64,000 bases of DNA from Roseiarcus sp036489975 (GCA_036489975.1 DASXES010000130.1:14436-78435); one strand, 5' to 3'; numbered from the stretch's first letter, positions 51,586-60,020 are shown. Notes: generated by a model not told the origin, from the sequence alone. Numbers and translations: made by a program.

Positions 51586-52071
51586 TTACGTGAAAGAGTT
51601 CTTCTTGACATCGAGGGTGACGTCGGGCGCCGCTTCATTCGCGCCCTCGGCGCTCTGCAGATTATAGGTCACCTTGATCTTGGAAAAATTCAGGCTGATC
51701 GATTCCTGCGCGACGTCGGCTCCCGAGGAGTCGCTTTGTTGCACGGACGTGACGAAAATTTCGTTCATTTCGTAGGTCAAATATTCGAGCGGACTGTCGC
51801 CTCCAGCCTTGCGGACGTGGATCTTCCCGCTGTCGATATGTTTTCCCTGGGCGCAGAAGCGGATGAGGTCGGCCGAGGCTTTATCGACCTTCTTCATGAT
51901 CGAGACATCGTTGACATTCACCTTGCCCACGCCCGAACCGCCGCCGTACCCGCCGGAGCCTATGTTCGACACCCCCCAGCTGAACCCGTAGATGTCGATC
52001 TTGCCGCTGAATTTGTCGTCCTTCGACTCGCCCGTCACGTTTTCGAGCTCAAGAAACATGTCGTCCGGCAT
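51586..52071 (-). CDS. hcp: T6SS tube protein Hcp (TssD)
   Basis: A 161-aa protein that stacks as hexamers into the inner tube and is secreted. DMFLELENVTGESKDDKFSGKIDIYGFSWGVSN opens the Hcp fold, with FSGKIDI and SWGVSN typical; later EYLTYEMNEIFVTSVQQSDSSGADVAQESISLNFSKIKVTYN is the conserved end. There is no C-terminal effector extension. The ATG at 52071 has GGAGGG ahead of it; an in-frame start at 52092 would add seven residues. It lies 98 nt after tssC with its own AT-rich leader, so extra transcription of hcp alone is possible. Confidence 0.95.
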   Translation of the reverse strand: MPDDMFLELENVTGESKDDKFSGKIDIYGFSWGVSNIGSGGYGGGSGVGKVNVNDVSIMKKVDKASADLIRFCAQGKHIDSGKIHVRKAGGDSPLEYLTYEMNEIFVTSVQQSDSSGADVAQESISLNFSKIKVTYNLQSAEGANEAAPDVTLDVKKNSFT

Positions 52072-52169
52072 AACAATCCCTCCTCGTTTCAAAGAAAAAC
52101 CGATTTATCAATACGCACGATTACCACCTCGGCCTCGCCCCTTTGCTCGAGCGCAGCCAAAACCTTCCA

Positions 52170-53666
52170 TCAGCTCTTGCGCTCCTCCAGCGAGGCGACA
52201 AGACTCATTCCGATGTCCATGCCTTCGAGCTGGAAATGCGGCCGCAGCCAGACGCTCGCCGAGTAATAGCCGGGGTTCTCTTCATTCGGGACCACGGTCA
52301 CTTTCGCTCCGGCGAGCGGCTTGCGGGCTTTGGTTTCCTCGCTCGAGGTCTTCGGATTGGCGTCCACGTAACGGACGATCCAATTGTTGAGCCAGCGCTC
52401 GAGCTGATCCTTCTCCTTGGTCGAGCCGATCTTGTCGCGCACCATGCATTTCAGGTAGTGCGCAAAGCGCGACACGGCGAACATGTAGGGAATGCGGGCC
52501 GACAGATTCTCCGACGCCGTCGCTTCGGGGCTGTCCATCAGCTTGGGCTTGTAGGCCGATTGGGCGCCGATGAACGCCGCCTTGTCGGTGTTCTTGCGAT
52601 GAATGATCGAGATGAGCCCCGCCTTCGACAATTCGCTCTCACGCCGGTCGGTGATCGCGATCTCGGTCGGGCATTTCAGGTCCACGCCCCCGTCGTCTGT
52701 CGGGAAGGTGTGGGTCGGCAGATTGAGCACCTCGCCGCCGGATTCGACGCCGCGGATTCTCACCGTCCATCCGTATTCCTTAAAGGCCCGGTTGATGTTG
52801 GCGGCCATCACATACCCTGCGTTCATCCAGGCGTACTTTTCGCCTCGATGGCCGTCCGTCTCCTCCTCGAGGGCGAATTCCTCCACCGGTTCGGACTTGG
52901 CGCCATAGGGCAGGCGCGCGAGAACGCGCGGCATGCACAAGGCGACGTAGCGGCTGTCGACGGAATCGCGCAGCCCCTTCCAGGCGGCGTAATCCGGCGT
53001 GTCCATAAGCTTTCCGAGGTCGCGCGGATTCATCAGTTCGCGCCACGAATCCATGCCCATGAGATTAGGGTCGGCGTTGGTGATGAGCGGCGCGAGCGAA
53101 GCGGACGCGATCTTCGACAGGTCGCGGAGAAGCTGCACGTCCGTCGGTGCATGGCTGAACGCAAAGTCGGCGACAAGCGCGCCATAGGGCTCGCCGCCCA
53201 ACGTGCCGAACTCGCTCTCGTAGACCGCCTTGAACAGGGGGCTCTGGTCCCAGCGCGCTCCCGGATAGTTCTTGAGGTGGCGATAAAGCTCCCCCTTGCC
53301 GACGTTCAGGACGCGGATTTTGAGCGTCGCGTCGGTCTCGGAGTTGAAAACGAGATAGGAGAGCCCGCGCCAGGCGCTCTCCAGTTGCTGGAATTCGGGC
53401 GCGTGCAGCACTTCGTTCATCTGCGCCGTCAGCTTCTCGTCGAGGCGGGCGATCATCTCCTCGATCGTATCGAGCACCTGGTCCTTGACGACGGTCGAGT
53501 CCGCAAGCGCCTGGGTGACGAGCGTTTGCACCGCGCTCTCGACCTCGCTTGCGGCGCGCTCCGTTCGCGGCTTGAAATTCTGCTTGAGCAGGCTCGAGAA
53601 TTCGTCCGCTTCCGCGATCGCCGTCTCGCCGCCCCGAGTCTTCTGCTCTTCCTGCGCCGTGGCCAT
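52170..53666 (-). CDS. tssC: T6SS sheath large subunit TssC (VipB)
   Basis: A 498-aa contractile sheath protein. FSSLLKQNFKPRTERAASEVESAVQTLVTQAL, LDEKLTAQMNEVLHAPEFQQLESAWRGLSYLV, GGEPYGALVADFAFSHAPTDVQLLRDLSKIASASLAPLIT, and the C-terminal MSLVASLEE are all hallmarks. The ATG at 53666 follows AAGGAG; a TTG at 53672 is the only longer choice. It is 11 nt after tssB. Confidence 0.96.
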   Translation of the reverse strand: MATAQEEQKTRGGETAIAEADEFSSLLKQNFKPRTERAASEVESAVQTLVTQALADSTVVKDQVLDTIEEMIARLDEKLTAQMNEVLHAPEFQQLESAWRGLSYLVFNSETDATLKIRVLNVGKGELYRHLKNYPGARWDQSPLFKAVYESEFGTLGGEPYGALVADFAFSHAPTDVQLLRDLSKIASASLAPLITNADPNLMGMDSWRELMNPRDLGKLMDTPDYAAWKGLRDSVDSRYVALCMPRVLARLPYGAKSEPVEEFALEEETDGHRGEKYAWMNAGYVMAANINRAFKEYGWTVRIRGVESGGEVLNLPTHTFPTDDGGVDLKCPTEIAITDRRESELSKAGLISIIHRKNTDKAAFIGAQSAYKPKLMDSPEATASENLSARIPYMFAVSRFAHYLKCMVRDKIGSTKEKDQLERWLNNWIVRYVDANPKTSSEETKARKPLAGAKVTVVPNEENPGYYSASVWLRPHFQLEGMDIGMSLVASLEERKS

Positions 53667-53677
53667 GTCCAAGCTCC

Positions 53678-54214
53678 TTATTGAGTCGCGCCGTCCGCCG
53701 AGGGTCTCTGATCAAGCTTGGTCTTCATCGCCGCCATCAGCTGAGGATCAGCGAGCAGCTTCTTGAGCGTCTCCTCAGCCGCCGTTTTGCCGTCCATGTA
53801 TTTCAAGAGATTCGCCAGCTGCTCGCGCGCAGCGAGAAGCTTGGCCATCGCCGGAACCTGGCGTGCGATTGCGGCCGGGGAAAAATCTTCCATCTTGGCG
53901 AATTTCAGAGTGACCCCGAGCTTCTCCGAACCTTCCTCGGCGCCCAGCTTGTTTGGCACTCGCATCGTCACCGTCGGCTCGATCGCGGCCAGGCGCTTGT
54001 CGAAATTGTCCATGTCGATGTCCAAAAACTTCCGCTCGGGCATGTCGGGTTTGGCGACAGCAGAAGCGTTCCCCGAGAGGTCCGCCAGAACACCCATGAC
54101 AAACGGAAGCTCGACCAGCTTCTCCGCGTCGTAAGGATCTTCGTAGGTGATATGGACCCGCGGTTTGCGGTTGCGGGAAATGAACTTTTGTCCGGAATTG
54201 CTGTTTGACGCCAC
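53678..54214 (-). CDS. tssB: T6SS sheath small subunit TssB (VipA)
   Basis: A 178-aa sheath protein: FISRNRKPRVHITYEDPYDAEKLVELPFVMGVLADLSGNA, KFLDIDMDNFDKRLAAIEPTVTMRVPNKL, LKFAKMEDFSPAAIARQVPAMAKLLAAREQLANLLKYMDGK. There is no suitable ATG. The GTG at 54214, with AGGGGA nine bases upstream, gives the family's MASN... start, while the open frame upstream of it is not protein-like. The CRP-type palindrome at 54286-54301 lies 72 nt upstream. Confidence 0.94.
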   Translation of the reverse strand: MASNSNSGQKFISRNRKPRVHITYEDPYDAEKLVELPFVMGVLADLSGNASAVAKPDMPERKFLDIDMDNFDKRLAAIEPTVTMRVPNKLGAEEGSEKLGVTLKFAKMEDFSPAAIARQVPAMAKLLAAREQLANLLKYMDGKTAAEETLKKLLADPQLMAAMKTKLDQRPSADGATQ

Positions 54215-54285
54215 GACGTTTCCCCTAGCGCTCAATATAGCCACACAGAGTACTGGATTTATGGAGGAACGCAATATGGCGACGC

Positions 54286-54301
54286 TGTGACGCCCGTCAC
54301 A
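54286..54301. promoter_or_regulatory. CRP-type operator upstream of tssB
   Basis: A second exact TGTGA-N6-TCACA palindrome. Reading leftwards, a -10-like CATAAA (54263-54258) begins about 30 nt from the palindrome centre, the class II CRP geometry, and the tssB GTG lies 72 nt downstream of the site. Together with the site at 34101, both arms of the T6SS locus carry the same operator. Confidence 0.6.
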
Positions 54302-54364
54302 CCGCTCGACCGCCGCGAGCGAAAATTCGCACGAGGTTCGGACGGTCTGAACTGGGCTCACGCG

Positions 54365-56155
54365 CTAATTCATCAGGCTCGTGATCTCCTGGTCGAGATA
54401 AGCCTTGATCGCCGGAAAGGCGGCGATTTCGATCGCCGTGACGCCGGGCGCTGGCGGTGCGGCGGTTGCGGTCGCCATGATCGGGCCTTTCAGCGCGGCC
54501 GCCGCCGTCTGAATCTCCGAGCCGAGATGGGGCAGAGGATCGACAGCTTCCCGGTTGAGGTAGAACTCGAAGTGCAAGTGCGGGCCGGTCGACAGGCCGG
54601 TATTGCCGGACAGCGCGATGATGTCGCCCTGCTTGACCTCGACGCCGGGATGGATCGCGACGGGGATTTCGGAGAGGTGCGAATAGGAGGTCTCGAACCC
54701 CGCGTGCTGGATGCGCACGTGATTGCCGAATCCGGAAACGGGCCCGGCGATCTCGACCTTGCCGTCCGCGGCGGCGCGAACGAGCGAGCCGACCGGCGCC
54801 CCGAAATCGATTCCAGCGTGCAATCGCAGGATGTGCAGAATGGGGTGAAAGCGGAGCCCGAACAGCGACGTGATCGGAGCGCCCTTGATCGGGGCAAGGA
54901 TTCCTCCGACGCTTGTGGCCCCGCTGTTGCCCAAGAACGGCGCCGTTGGGCTCGATTCTCCGCCGCCCGACTCGCTGCCCGCCTTCGGATCAAAGCAGCG
55001 AAAGGCGCCGTCGCTCCCCTCGAACGAATAGCAATCGAGGGCGATCGAATTTCCATGCAGGCCGACGTAGACGACCTTGCCGCTCGCCTTGGCCTTGTCC
55101 CGGAACTCGGGCTCGAACAGAACGCGCAAGGTCTGGTCGGCCTGCAGCGGCGAGCGCAGGTCGGCCAGGCGGCTGATGAGCTGGATGGTTTCGCGGATGA
55201 CCGAATCCGGCATTCCGCTACGGATGCCCGCGCTATAGACTCCATCGGCGATCGTAAAATGCGTCGCCGGCGGTTGGCTCCTGAGAGAATCGTCGAGCAA
55301 ATCCGCCGGTATGATCGGCTCGGCCGCGTGCTCGTAACCCCCGTCGTCCTTGGCGGCGATGGTGATGACATATTCGCCGTTCTCAAAGATCGCGATCTGC
55401 TTGATCCGATACTCGCCCGCGAGGTCCAATGCGCCCACGGCCAAGGCCGTGGATTGGGGCGGCAGCGTCTGGATATGGGCTGGCGAGTCCTTCGCGGCGC
55501 TTTCGATCATGCGCGCGCTCTCCGCGCTGTAGCCGTTGGCGATCAGGAGATTGCTGATGGTGTCCGCCACCAGAGGCTTGAGGATCGTTTCCTTCAGCTG
55601 CGGCTGCCCGCGCGATCCGCCCTGGTTGATCTCGAGTTCGTTGCTGTTCGCGGTCGTCAAAAACTGGCTCTCGGCGTTCGCCGGCGTGTCGGCGCCCCCG
55701 TCATCGTCCGAGCCGTAATCGGGTTCGTTTTGAGCGGCCGCCATTTGCGCCGAGTTCGCCGCCAGTTGGACTGCGAGCGCCTCGGCTTCCTGGCCGGCTT
55801 CCTGGAACTTCCCCATATAGCCGCCAGTGGTCGGGAGCAGGGTCGAACTGACGAAAAAGGCCTTGCCCGGGGTCTTCGGCGGCTCCTGCCCCAGCTTCGC
55901 CGGGACGGAGACGAGAGCGTCCTTCGGCGGCTCAACCGCCCCCCTTCGCACAAGCACCGGATCACCAGGCAGGTCGATAATCGTCGAGAGCCTTATTCCC
56001 GGCTCCGGACCCTCGACCACCGGGATTGACGCGGCGGGGATGTGCGCAGGAGGGTGGGGCCGCGTCGCCATCGATCGCCATGCGATGAGGGCGACGCAGA
56101 CACAGGCGAACACAATCGAGGCGGCCAGTCCGGCTGCGCCGCGACGACGGCTCAT
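54365..56155 (-). CDS. M23-family peptidoglycan endopeptidase in the T6SS locus
   Basis: A 596-aa protein with one N-terminal span (AGLAASIVFACVCVALIAW), a long periplasmic middle resembling the regulator/LysM-like part of M23 proteins (QPQLKETILKPLVADTISNLLIANGYSAESARMIESA), and a C-terminal LytM/M23 domain (about 410-530): LRLHAGIDFGAPVGSLVRAAADGKVEIAG with the first zinc His and Asp, and TGPHLHFEFY with the H-x-H. All metal ligands appear present, so it should cut peptide cross-bridges. It lies between ompA and tssB on the same strand (150-nt gap to tssB), probably opening the wall for the T6SS core. Confidence 0.85.
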   Translation of the reverse strand: MSRRRGAAGLAASIVFACVCVALIAWRSMATRPHPPAHIPAASIPVVEGPEPGIRLSTIIDLPGDPVLVRRGAVEPPKDALVSVPAKLGQEPPKTPGKAFFVSSTLLPTTGGYMGKFQEAGQEAEALAVQLAANSAQMAAAQNEPDYGSDDDGGADTPANAESQFLTTANSNELEINQGGSRGQPQLKETILKPLVADTISNLLIANGYSAESARMIESAAKDSPAHIQTLPPQSTALAVGALDLAGEYRIKQIAIFENGEYVITIAAKDDGGYEHAAEPIIPADLLDDSLRSQPPATHFTIADGVYSAGIRSGMPDSVIRETIQLISRLADLRSPLQADQTLRVLFEPEFRDKAKASGKVVYVGLHGNSIALDCYSFEGSDGAFRCFDPKAGSESGGGESSPTAPFLGNSGATSVGGILAPIKGAPITSLFGLRFHPILHILRLHAGIDFGAPVGSLVRAAADGKVEIAGPVSGFGNHVRIQHAGFETSYSHLSEIPVAIHPGVEVKQGDIIALSGNTGLSTGPHLHFEFYLNREAVDPLPHLGSEIQTAAAALKGPIMATATAAPPAPGVTAIEIAAFPAIKAYLDQEITSLMN

Positions 56156-56230
56156 ATGAAGCTCACGCCCTCAGCGCCGCGCCGCGCCGACGCCATTCGA
56201 GATTTGGCTGGGCGCTGGGAGCAAGCCTGA

Positions 56231-56791
56231 TCATTCGCTGAGGTGCGTTTCGACGCGCCGATTCTGCGGACTGTAAGGATTGGCGACACGCGGCTTCGCC
56301 TTGCCGAAGCCCTTCGCCACCAGCGCCGACGAATCGATTCCTTCCGACGCCAGGTAGGAAACCACCGCATCGGCCCGGCGCTCGGACAGGCCCAGGTTAT
56401 ATTCTTCGGGACCGGTCGCGTCCGTGTGGCCATCGATTTCGAATTTCGACCCGGCGAGGCGCGGATCTTTCAGCGCCTTGGCGAACTGGTCGAGATTCTC
56501 GCGCGCCGCCGGCGTCAGCTTGTCGGAGTTGAACTCGAAATTCGCCAAAAGGTCGAACTGAACCGGCGGCGGCGCCTCGGCTGCCTCTTGCTTCTTGCAG
56601 TCTGCGGCGGTTCCGACACAGAGGGCGCGGGTCTTTCCGCCCTTCAGCGCGTCTTTCTGCTTGAGGAAGATCTTGACCACGTTGTCAGCGGAATAAGCAG
56701 GATCGGCCCGAGCGGAGCCGAGACCGACCGAAACGGAGACGGCAACAACAACCGCCGCCGCGCCGAACGCGAATGTGGATGATGCGCGCAT
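56231..56791 (-). CDS. OmpA-family peptidoglycan-binding protein
   Basis: A 186-aa exported protein: signal peptide with cut near residue 29 (GLGSARA|DPAYS), a short linker with a Cys pair, and an OmpA C-like domain (FEFNSDKLTPAARENLDQFAKALKDPRLAGSKFEIDGHTDATGPEEYNLGLSERRADAVVSYLASEGID ... NPYSPQNRRVETHL), whose Asp and Arg bind diaminopimelate. It is the first leftward gene of the T6SS region, 75 nt before the M23 gene, and could anchor the apparatus to the wall. Confidence 0.88.
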   Translation of the reverse strand: MRASSTFAFGAAAVVVAVSVSVGLGSARADPAYSADNVVKIFLKQKDALKGGKTRALCVGTAADCKKQEAAEAPPPVQFDLLANFEFNSDKLTPAARENLDQFAKALKDPRLAGSKFEIDGHTDATGPEEYNLGLSERRADAVVSYLASEGIDSSALVAKGFGKAKPRVANPYSPQNRRVETHLSE

Positions 56792-56835
56792 GAGACATTC
56801 CTTAAAGTAGAGGTCTGCAATGAGAACCTTGAGAA

Positions 56836-56864
56836 ATTATCTCCAAGCGCCTAGCGTGCGTCAA
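56836..56864 (-). promoter_or_regulatory. Sigma-70 promoter for ompA and the M23 gene
   Basis: Reading leftwards, TTGACG (56864-56859) and GATAAT (56841-56836) are separated by exactly 17 nt, a near-consensus housekeeping promoter. The transcript would start about 35 nt before the ompA start codon. It may continue into M23 and possibly tssB. tssB also has its own CRP-type site. Confidence 0.65.
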
Positions 56865-56980
56865 TGTTGAATCGGTGATCGGATCGATCGGGCCGAGGCA
56901 GGGGCGCGGGATAAGGAAGTCAGGCCCGGCGGCTCTTGCCCGCGAGCCGCCGATCCTGGTCACGATTTGGAGCGGAGCCC

Positions 56981-59512
56981 GTGGAGGAGGACCGGACCGT
57001 CTTTCAGCGCTCCGCCGCGAGGAGCATCAGGCCGGGGGCGCGCCTCAATAACGTATATGAAATTGAAAGACTGGTCGCTCAAGGGGGCATGGGCGAGGTC
57101 TATCGCGGATTCAACATCCAGACGGGAGATCCGGTCGCGATCAAGATGATCCGCCCGGAATTTTCGGATGACCCCGAGATCTACGAGCTTTTCCGTCGCG
57201 AGGCCTCGATTCTTCACAGCTTCACGCACGATGCGATCGTGCGGTACTTTGTGTTCTCGGTCGATCCGCAGCTTAAGCGCGCCTATCTTGCGATGGAATT
57301 CGTGGAAGGGCCATCGCTCAAAAAACGGCTGGGACTAGGGCCGCTTTCTCTCGCGGACGTCAGAATCCTGCAGAAGCGCGTGGCTTCCGCGCTTGAGGTC
57401 GCGCACCAGCATGGCGTTGTGCACCGCGACATTTCCCCCGACAATGTGATTATGCCCGACGGCGACGTTCGCAGCGCCAAGGTCATCGATTTCGGCATCG
57501 CCCGCGCCCGGCGCACCGGCGAAGAGACGATCCTGGGCGGAGGGTTCGCTGGCAAGCTGAATTACGCCTCCCCGGAGCAACTGGGGCTCGCGGGCGGGGA
57601 CGTCACCCCCAAGTCGGACATCTACGGCTTTGGTCTTGTGCTCGCGGAGGCGCTGCTTGGCCGGCCGATCGACATGGCGGGATCGCAGGCGGACACGATC
57701 GACAAGCGGCGCGTCGTTCCCGATCTTTCCGGGATCGATCCAACCATTCGGCCGCTCATTCAGGCAATGCTCCAGCCCCGGCCGGAGAGCCGGCCGGCGA
57801 GCATGGCCGAGGTCGCGGCCTGGGAGCCGGCGACGCCGAAAGCGGCGCGGTCCCTGAGGGCGCCTCCTGTCGCAAGCGAGCACAGCGGCAGGATTTCGGC
57901 TTTGGTCGGAGCGCTGATCGCAGTCCTGAGCCTCGGCGGGCTCGCCTACGTCTTCCATGACGACCTCGCCCGATGGAGCGGAGCATTCCCGGCCGGAGCG
58001 CCGTCGGCAGGTCCCGCTGAAGAGGCGCTGAAACCGGCTGCGGCAAAATTACCGCCTCTGGCGGCGCAGCAGCCGCTTCCGCTTGCTCCGTCCCCGGCGC
58101 CGCAGGAGGCGAACCCGCCAGCGCCGCCTGCGCCTGCAACGAATTCCAGCGGCCAAACCGAGACTGCAAGCATCGAGCCTGCGCCGTCGGCGGCCCCCGG
58201 CCCTCCGCCACGCCCGGTGACAGCCGAAGCGCTGGCTGACGCTCTGCCGCCAAGGGTCAAACAGGCGAGTGTCGACCTGCCGGCCGCGACGGTGGGTTCG
58301 CCCTACCGGGCCGAGACGCCCGCCTTCACCGATCCCGGCGGCAAGGGGCTGCGGCTGACCGCGAACGGGTTGCCGGGAGGCCTGAGCTTCAGCGATCTCG
58401 GCGGCGGCAAGGGCGCGATCGAAGGCGTCCCTCGACAGGCCGCCAGCGCCTCGATCCGCATCTTGGCGACCAATCACAATGATCGGACGGCGCAGATGTC
58501 CGCCGCGCTTGTCGTGGCCGATAAGCCCGCGTCGTCGCCAGCGCCGGTCGCAAAGCTCGAGCCGCGCGTCTCTGCGCCTGGCGCCGTTCCGGCGCACGCC
58601 CCGGCGCCGGCCTCCGCCCAGCCCGCTGCACCCCACCAGCCGTCGGCGGCTCCGCAAGTCCCGGCGCCCGCGCCTCAAGCGACAATTCAGTCTCCAGCGC
58701 CGGCCGCGGCCGAGCAAACCGCGCCTCCGGCGGCTCCGCCTCCCGCCGCCGCGGCGCCGACAGTCGCGCGCATCGAAACGCCCCGACCGGAGGCGCCGCC
58801 CGCTGGGACCGCCGCGCCCTCGCCGGCCGCTTCGGCCGCTCCGGCGCAGACCGCAAATCTTGCGCCACCCGTCCCCGCGCCCATCGCGCCGGCGTCACCG
58901 GAGGAAAAGGCCAAGGCGTTCATCGCCGGCTTTGACGGGGGCGAATGCTTCCTCATCGCGCCGCTCCCCGGCGCGACCAGACCGCACGAATACCAGGCGG
59001 TCGGGCGGGAGATCGAGCCATTCCGCCGCTTCGATGCAGCCTATAAGCGCGAGGTTGGCGTCGAGGCAGACCTGACAGTGGCCCCGATCAGCGACGCACA
59101 GTGTCCCGCCCTCGATCTCGTCCGCCTCGCAGCGCCGGGCGGGCAAGAGCAGCCCCGGCTGACCCTGAAGAGTTACGAGGTCGGCCCGGGAAAGCCGTTA
59201 CAAGGAACGATTTCCAATCTGGGAGGACGCCGTCCTTATCTGGTCCTCGTCGACAACGACGGCGTCGTGCACAGGCTCCAGGCGACGGTCGATGCAAGCG
59301 GCGATTCCGCAAACTTCGACGTGCCGCTGACGCCCGATGCGAGCTCCGTTGGGCCGATGCAGATGCTGCTCACCATCGTCTCCGACAAGCCCATCCCGAC
59401 GCTGGACGCGCTCCATTCCGCGAACCTGAAAGCGATCGCGCCGCGGCTGGTTGACGACGCGCGGCGCGCGTCCGCCTCGGTCGAAGCGGACTACTTCAAG
59501 TTCGTCAACTGA
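56981..59512 (+). CDS. ppkA: T6SS serine/threonine protein kinase PpkA
   Basis: An 843-aa Hanks-type kinase. The N-lobe has VAQGGMGEVYRG (33-43) and Lys55 in VAIKMI; the C-lobe has HRDISPDN (Asp150), DFG (Asp170) and NYASPEQLG. A juxtamembrane part leads to one span near residue 310 (ALVGALIAVLSLGGLAYVF), then Pro/Ala-rich spacers, an Ig-like domain (LPAATVGSPYRAETPAFTDPGG...) and a C-terminal sensor-like region (GGECFLIAPLPGATRPHEYQAVG...). GTG 56981 behind GGAG is preferred to 56936; it puts EDRTVFQR at the N-terminus, echoing DRTIIRP of TssL. It should phosphorylate TssL Thr14 for binding by TagH. No PppA phosphatase is nearby. Confidence 0.9.
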   Translation: MEEDRTVFQRSAARSIRPGARLNNVYEIERLVAQGGMGEVYRGFNIQTGDPVAIKMIRPEFSDDPEIYELFRREASILHSFTHDAIVRYFVFSVDPQLKRAYLAMEFVEGPSLKKRLGLGPLSLADVRILQKRVASALEVAHQHGVVHRDISPDNVIMPDGDVRSAKVIDFGIARARRTGEETILGGGFAGKLNYASPEQLGLAGGDVTPKSDIYGFGLVLAEALLGRPIDMAGSQADTIDKRRVVPDLSGIDPTIRPLIQAMLQPRPESRPASMAEVAAWEPATPKAARSLRAPPVASEHSGRISALVGALIAVLSLGGLAYVFHDDLARWSGAFPAGAPSAGPAEEALKPAAAKLPPLAAQQPLPLAPSPAPQEANPPAPPAPATNSSGQTETASIEPAPSAAPGPPPRPVTAEALADALPPRVKQASVDLPAATVGSPYRAETPAFTDPGGKGLRLTANGLPGGLSFSDLGGGKGAIEGVPRQAASASIRILATNHNDRTAQMSAALVVADKPASSPAPVAKLEPRVSAPGAVPAHAPAPASAQPAAPHQPSAAPQVPAPAPQATIQSPAPAAAEQTAPPAAPPPAAAAPTVARIETPRPEAPPAGTAAPSPAASAAPAQTANLAPPVPAPIAPASPEEKAKAFIAGFDGGECFLIAPLPGATRPHEYQAVGREIEPFRRFDAAYKREVGVEADLTVAPISDAQCPALDLVRLAAPGGQEQPRLTLKSYEVGPGKPLQGTISNLGGRRPYLVLVDNDGVVHRLQATVDASGDSANFDVPLTPDASSVGPMQMLLTIVSDKPIPTLDALHSANLKAIAPRLVDDARRASASVEADYFKFVN

Positions 59513-59548
59513 TGGGCGCCCCGGCCCGGGCGCATCGTCTGATGAGCG

Positions 59549-59701
59549 GGCGGCTTCGACAACCAGGGCGCGAGGCAGGCCCGAATAAACGTTAATAAGC
59601 GTCAATAAAACGCCAGTAACCGCTAGTAAACGCCAGTCAAATAGCTAGCGTTTACTAGCGTTTATTTTTCCGAATCGAGACTTTTCAATGGGTTACGGCC
59701 G
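59549..59701 (+). repeat. Hairpin-word element, copy 3
   Basis: The head GGGCGGCTTCGACAACCAG (59549-59567) is followed by left-hand words of 10-11 nt (AATAAACGTT, AATAAGCGTC, AATAAAACGCC, AGTAACCGCT, AGTAAACGCC), a short turn, and right-hand words AGCGTTTACT and AGCGTTTATT that are their reverse complements. The tail is at 59672-59701. The inner hairpin ends in TTTATTTTT, like a Rho-independent terminator. It begins 36 nt after the ppkA stop, as copy 2 begins just after metZ. A small A/T hairpin (CGAAT ... ATTCG, 59705-59720) follows the tail, as in copy 2. Confidence 0.75.
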
Positions 59702-59708
59702 ATTCGAA

Positions 59709-59939
59709 TTAAAAAAATTCGCTCATTTTCCTGACGCACGCCCCGGTTGCACGCAGCCTGTCAATCAGCACGGCCTCCCCCTCGCCCGGCTGGAGCAAGT
59801 TGCCTTTGAGTCGAACCGCGATCGTCATCGCGACCCCGGGTCGCGGTCCGGGGGAAGCAATCCAGGAATCGCCGGGCTTTGCGCTCTCCTCGATCGCCGC
59901 GTCGCCATAGGTGTCGAAAGACGGGCGTCCTTCGACGCC
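59709..59939 (-). other. Short coding-like remnant next to repeat copy 3
   Basis: A 77-codon open leftward frame reads like protein (GDSWIASPGPRPGVAM, then LKGNLLQPGEGEAVLIDRLRATGACVRK) and stops at TAA in the small hairpin beside the repeat. The only ATG is at 59828 (39 codons left), with no clear ribosome-binding site. I do not recognise the family. It is probably the severed C-terminus of a lost gene. The rest of the 635-nt gap 59513-60147 holds only the repeat and the leftward promoter at 60021. Confidence 0.35.
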
Positions 59940-60020
59940 CTACGGCTCCGTGTGATGACGATTCCAACCGCGCGCAATGGCTCCAAGACCCAAGCATCAG
60001 ATGGATTCCGATAAGAAGAA

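Noticed and set aside
54287..56029. A 580-codon rightward frame opposite the M23 gene
   Set aside because: Antisense shadow with no domain; the M23 zinc motifs and signal anchor lie on the minus strand.
59761..59997. A 78-codon leftward frame beside repeat copy 3
   Set aside because: Arg- and Gly-rich without motif; the neighbouring frame (59709-59939) looks far more protein-like.
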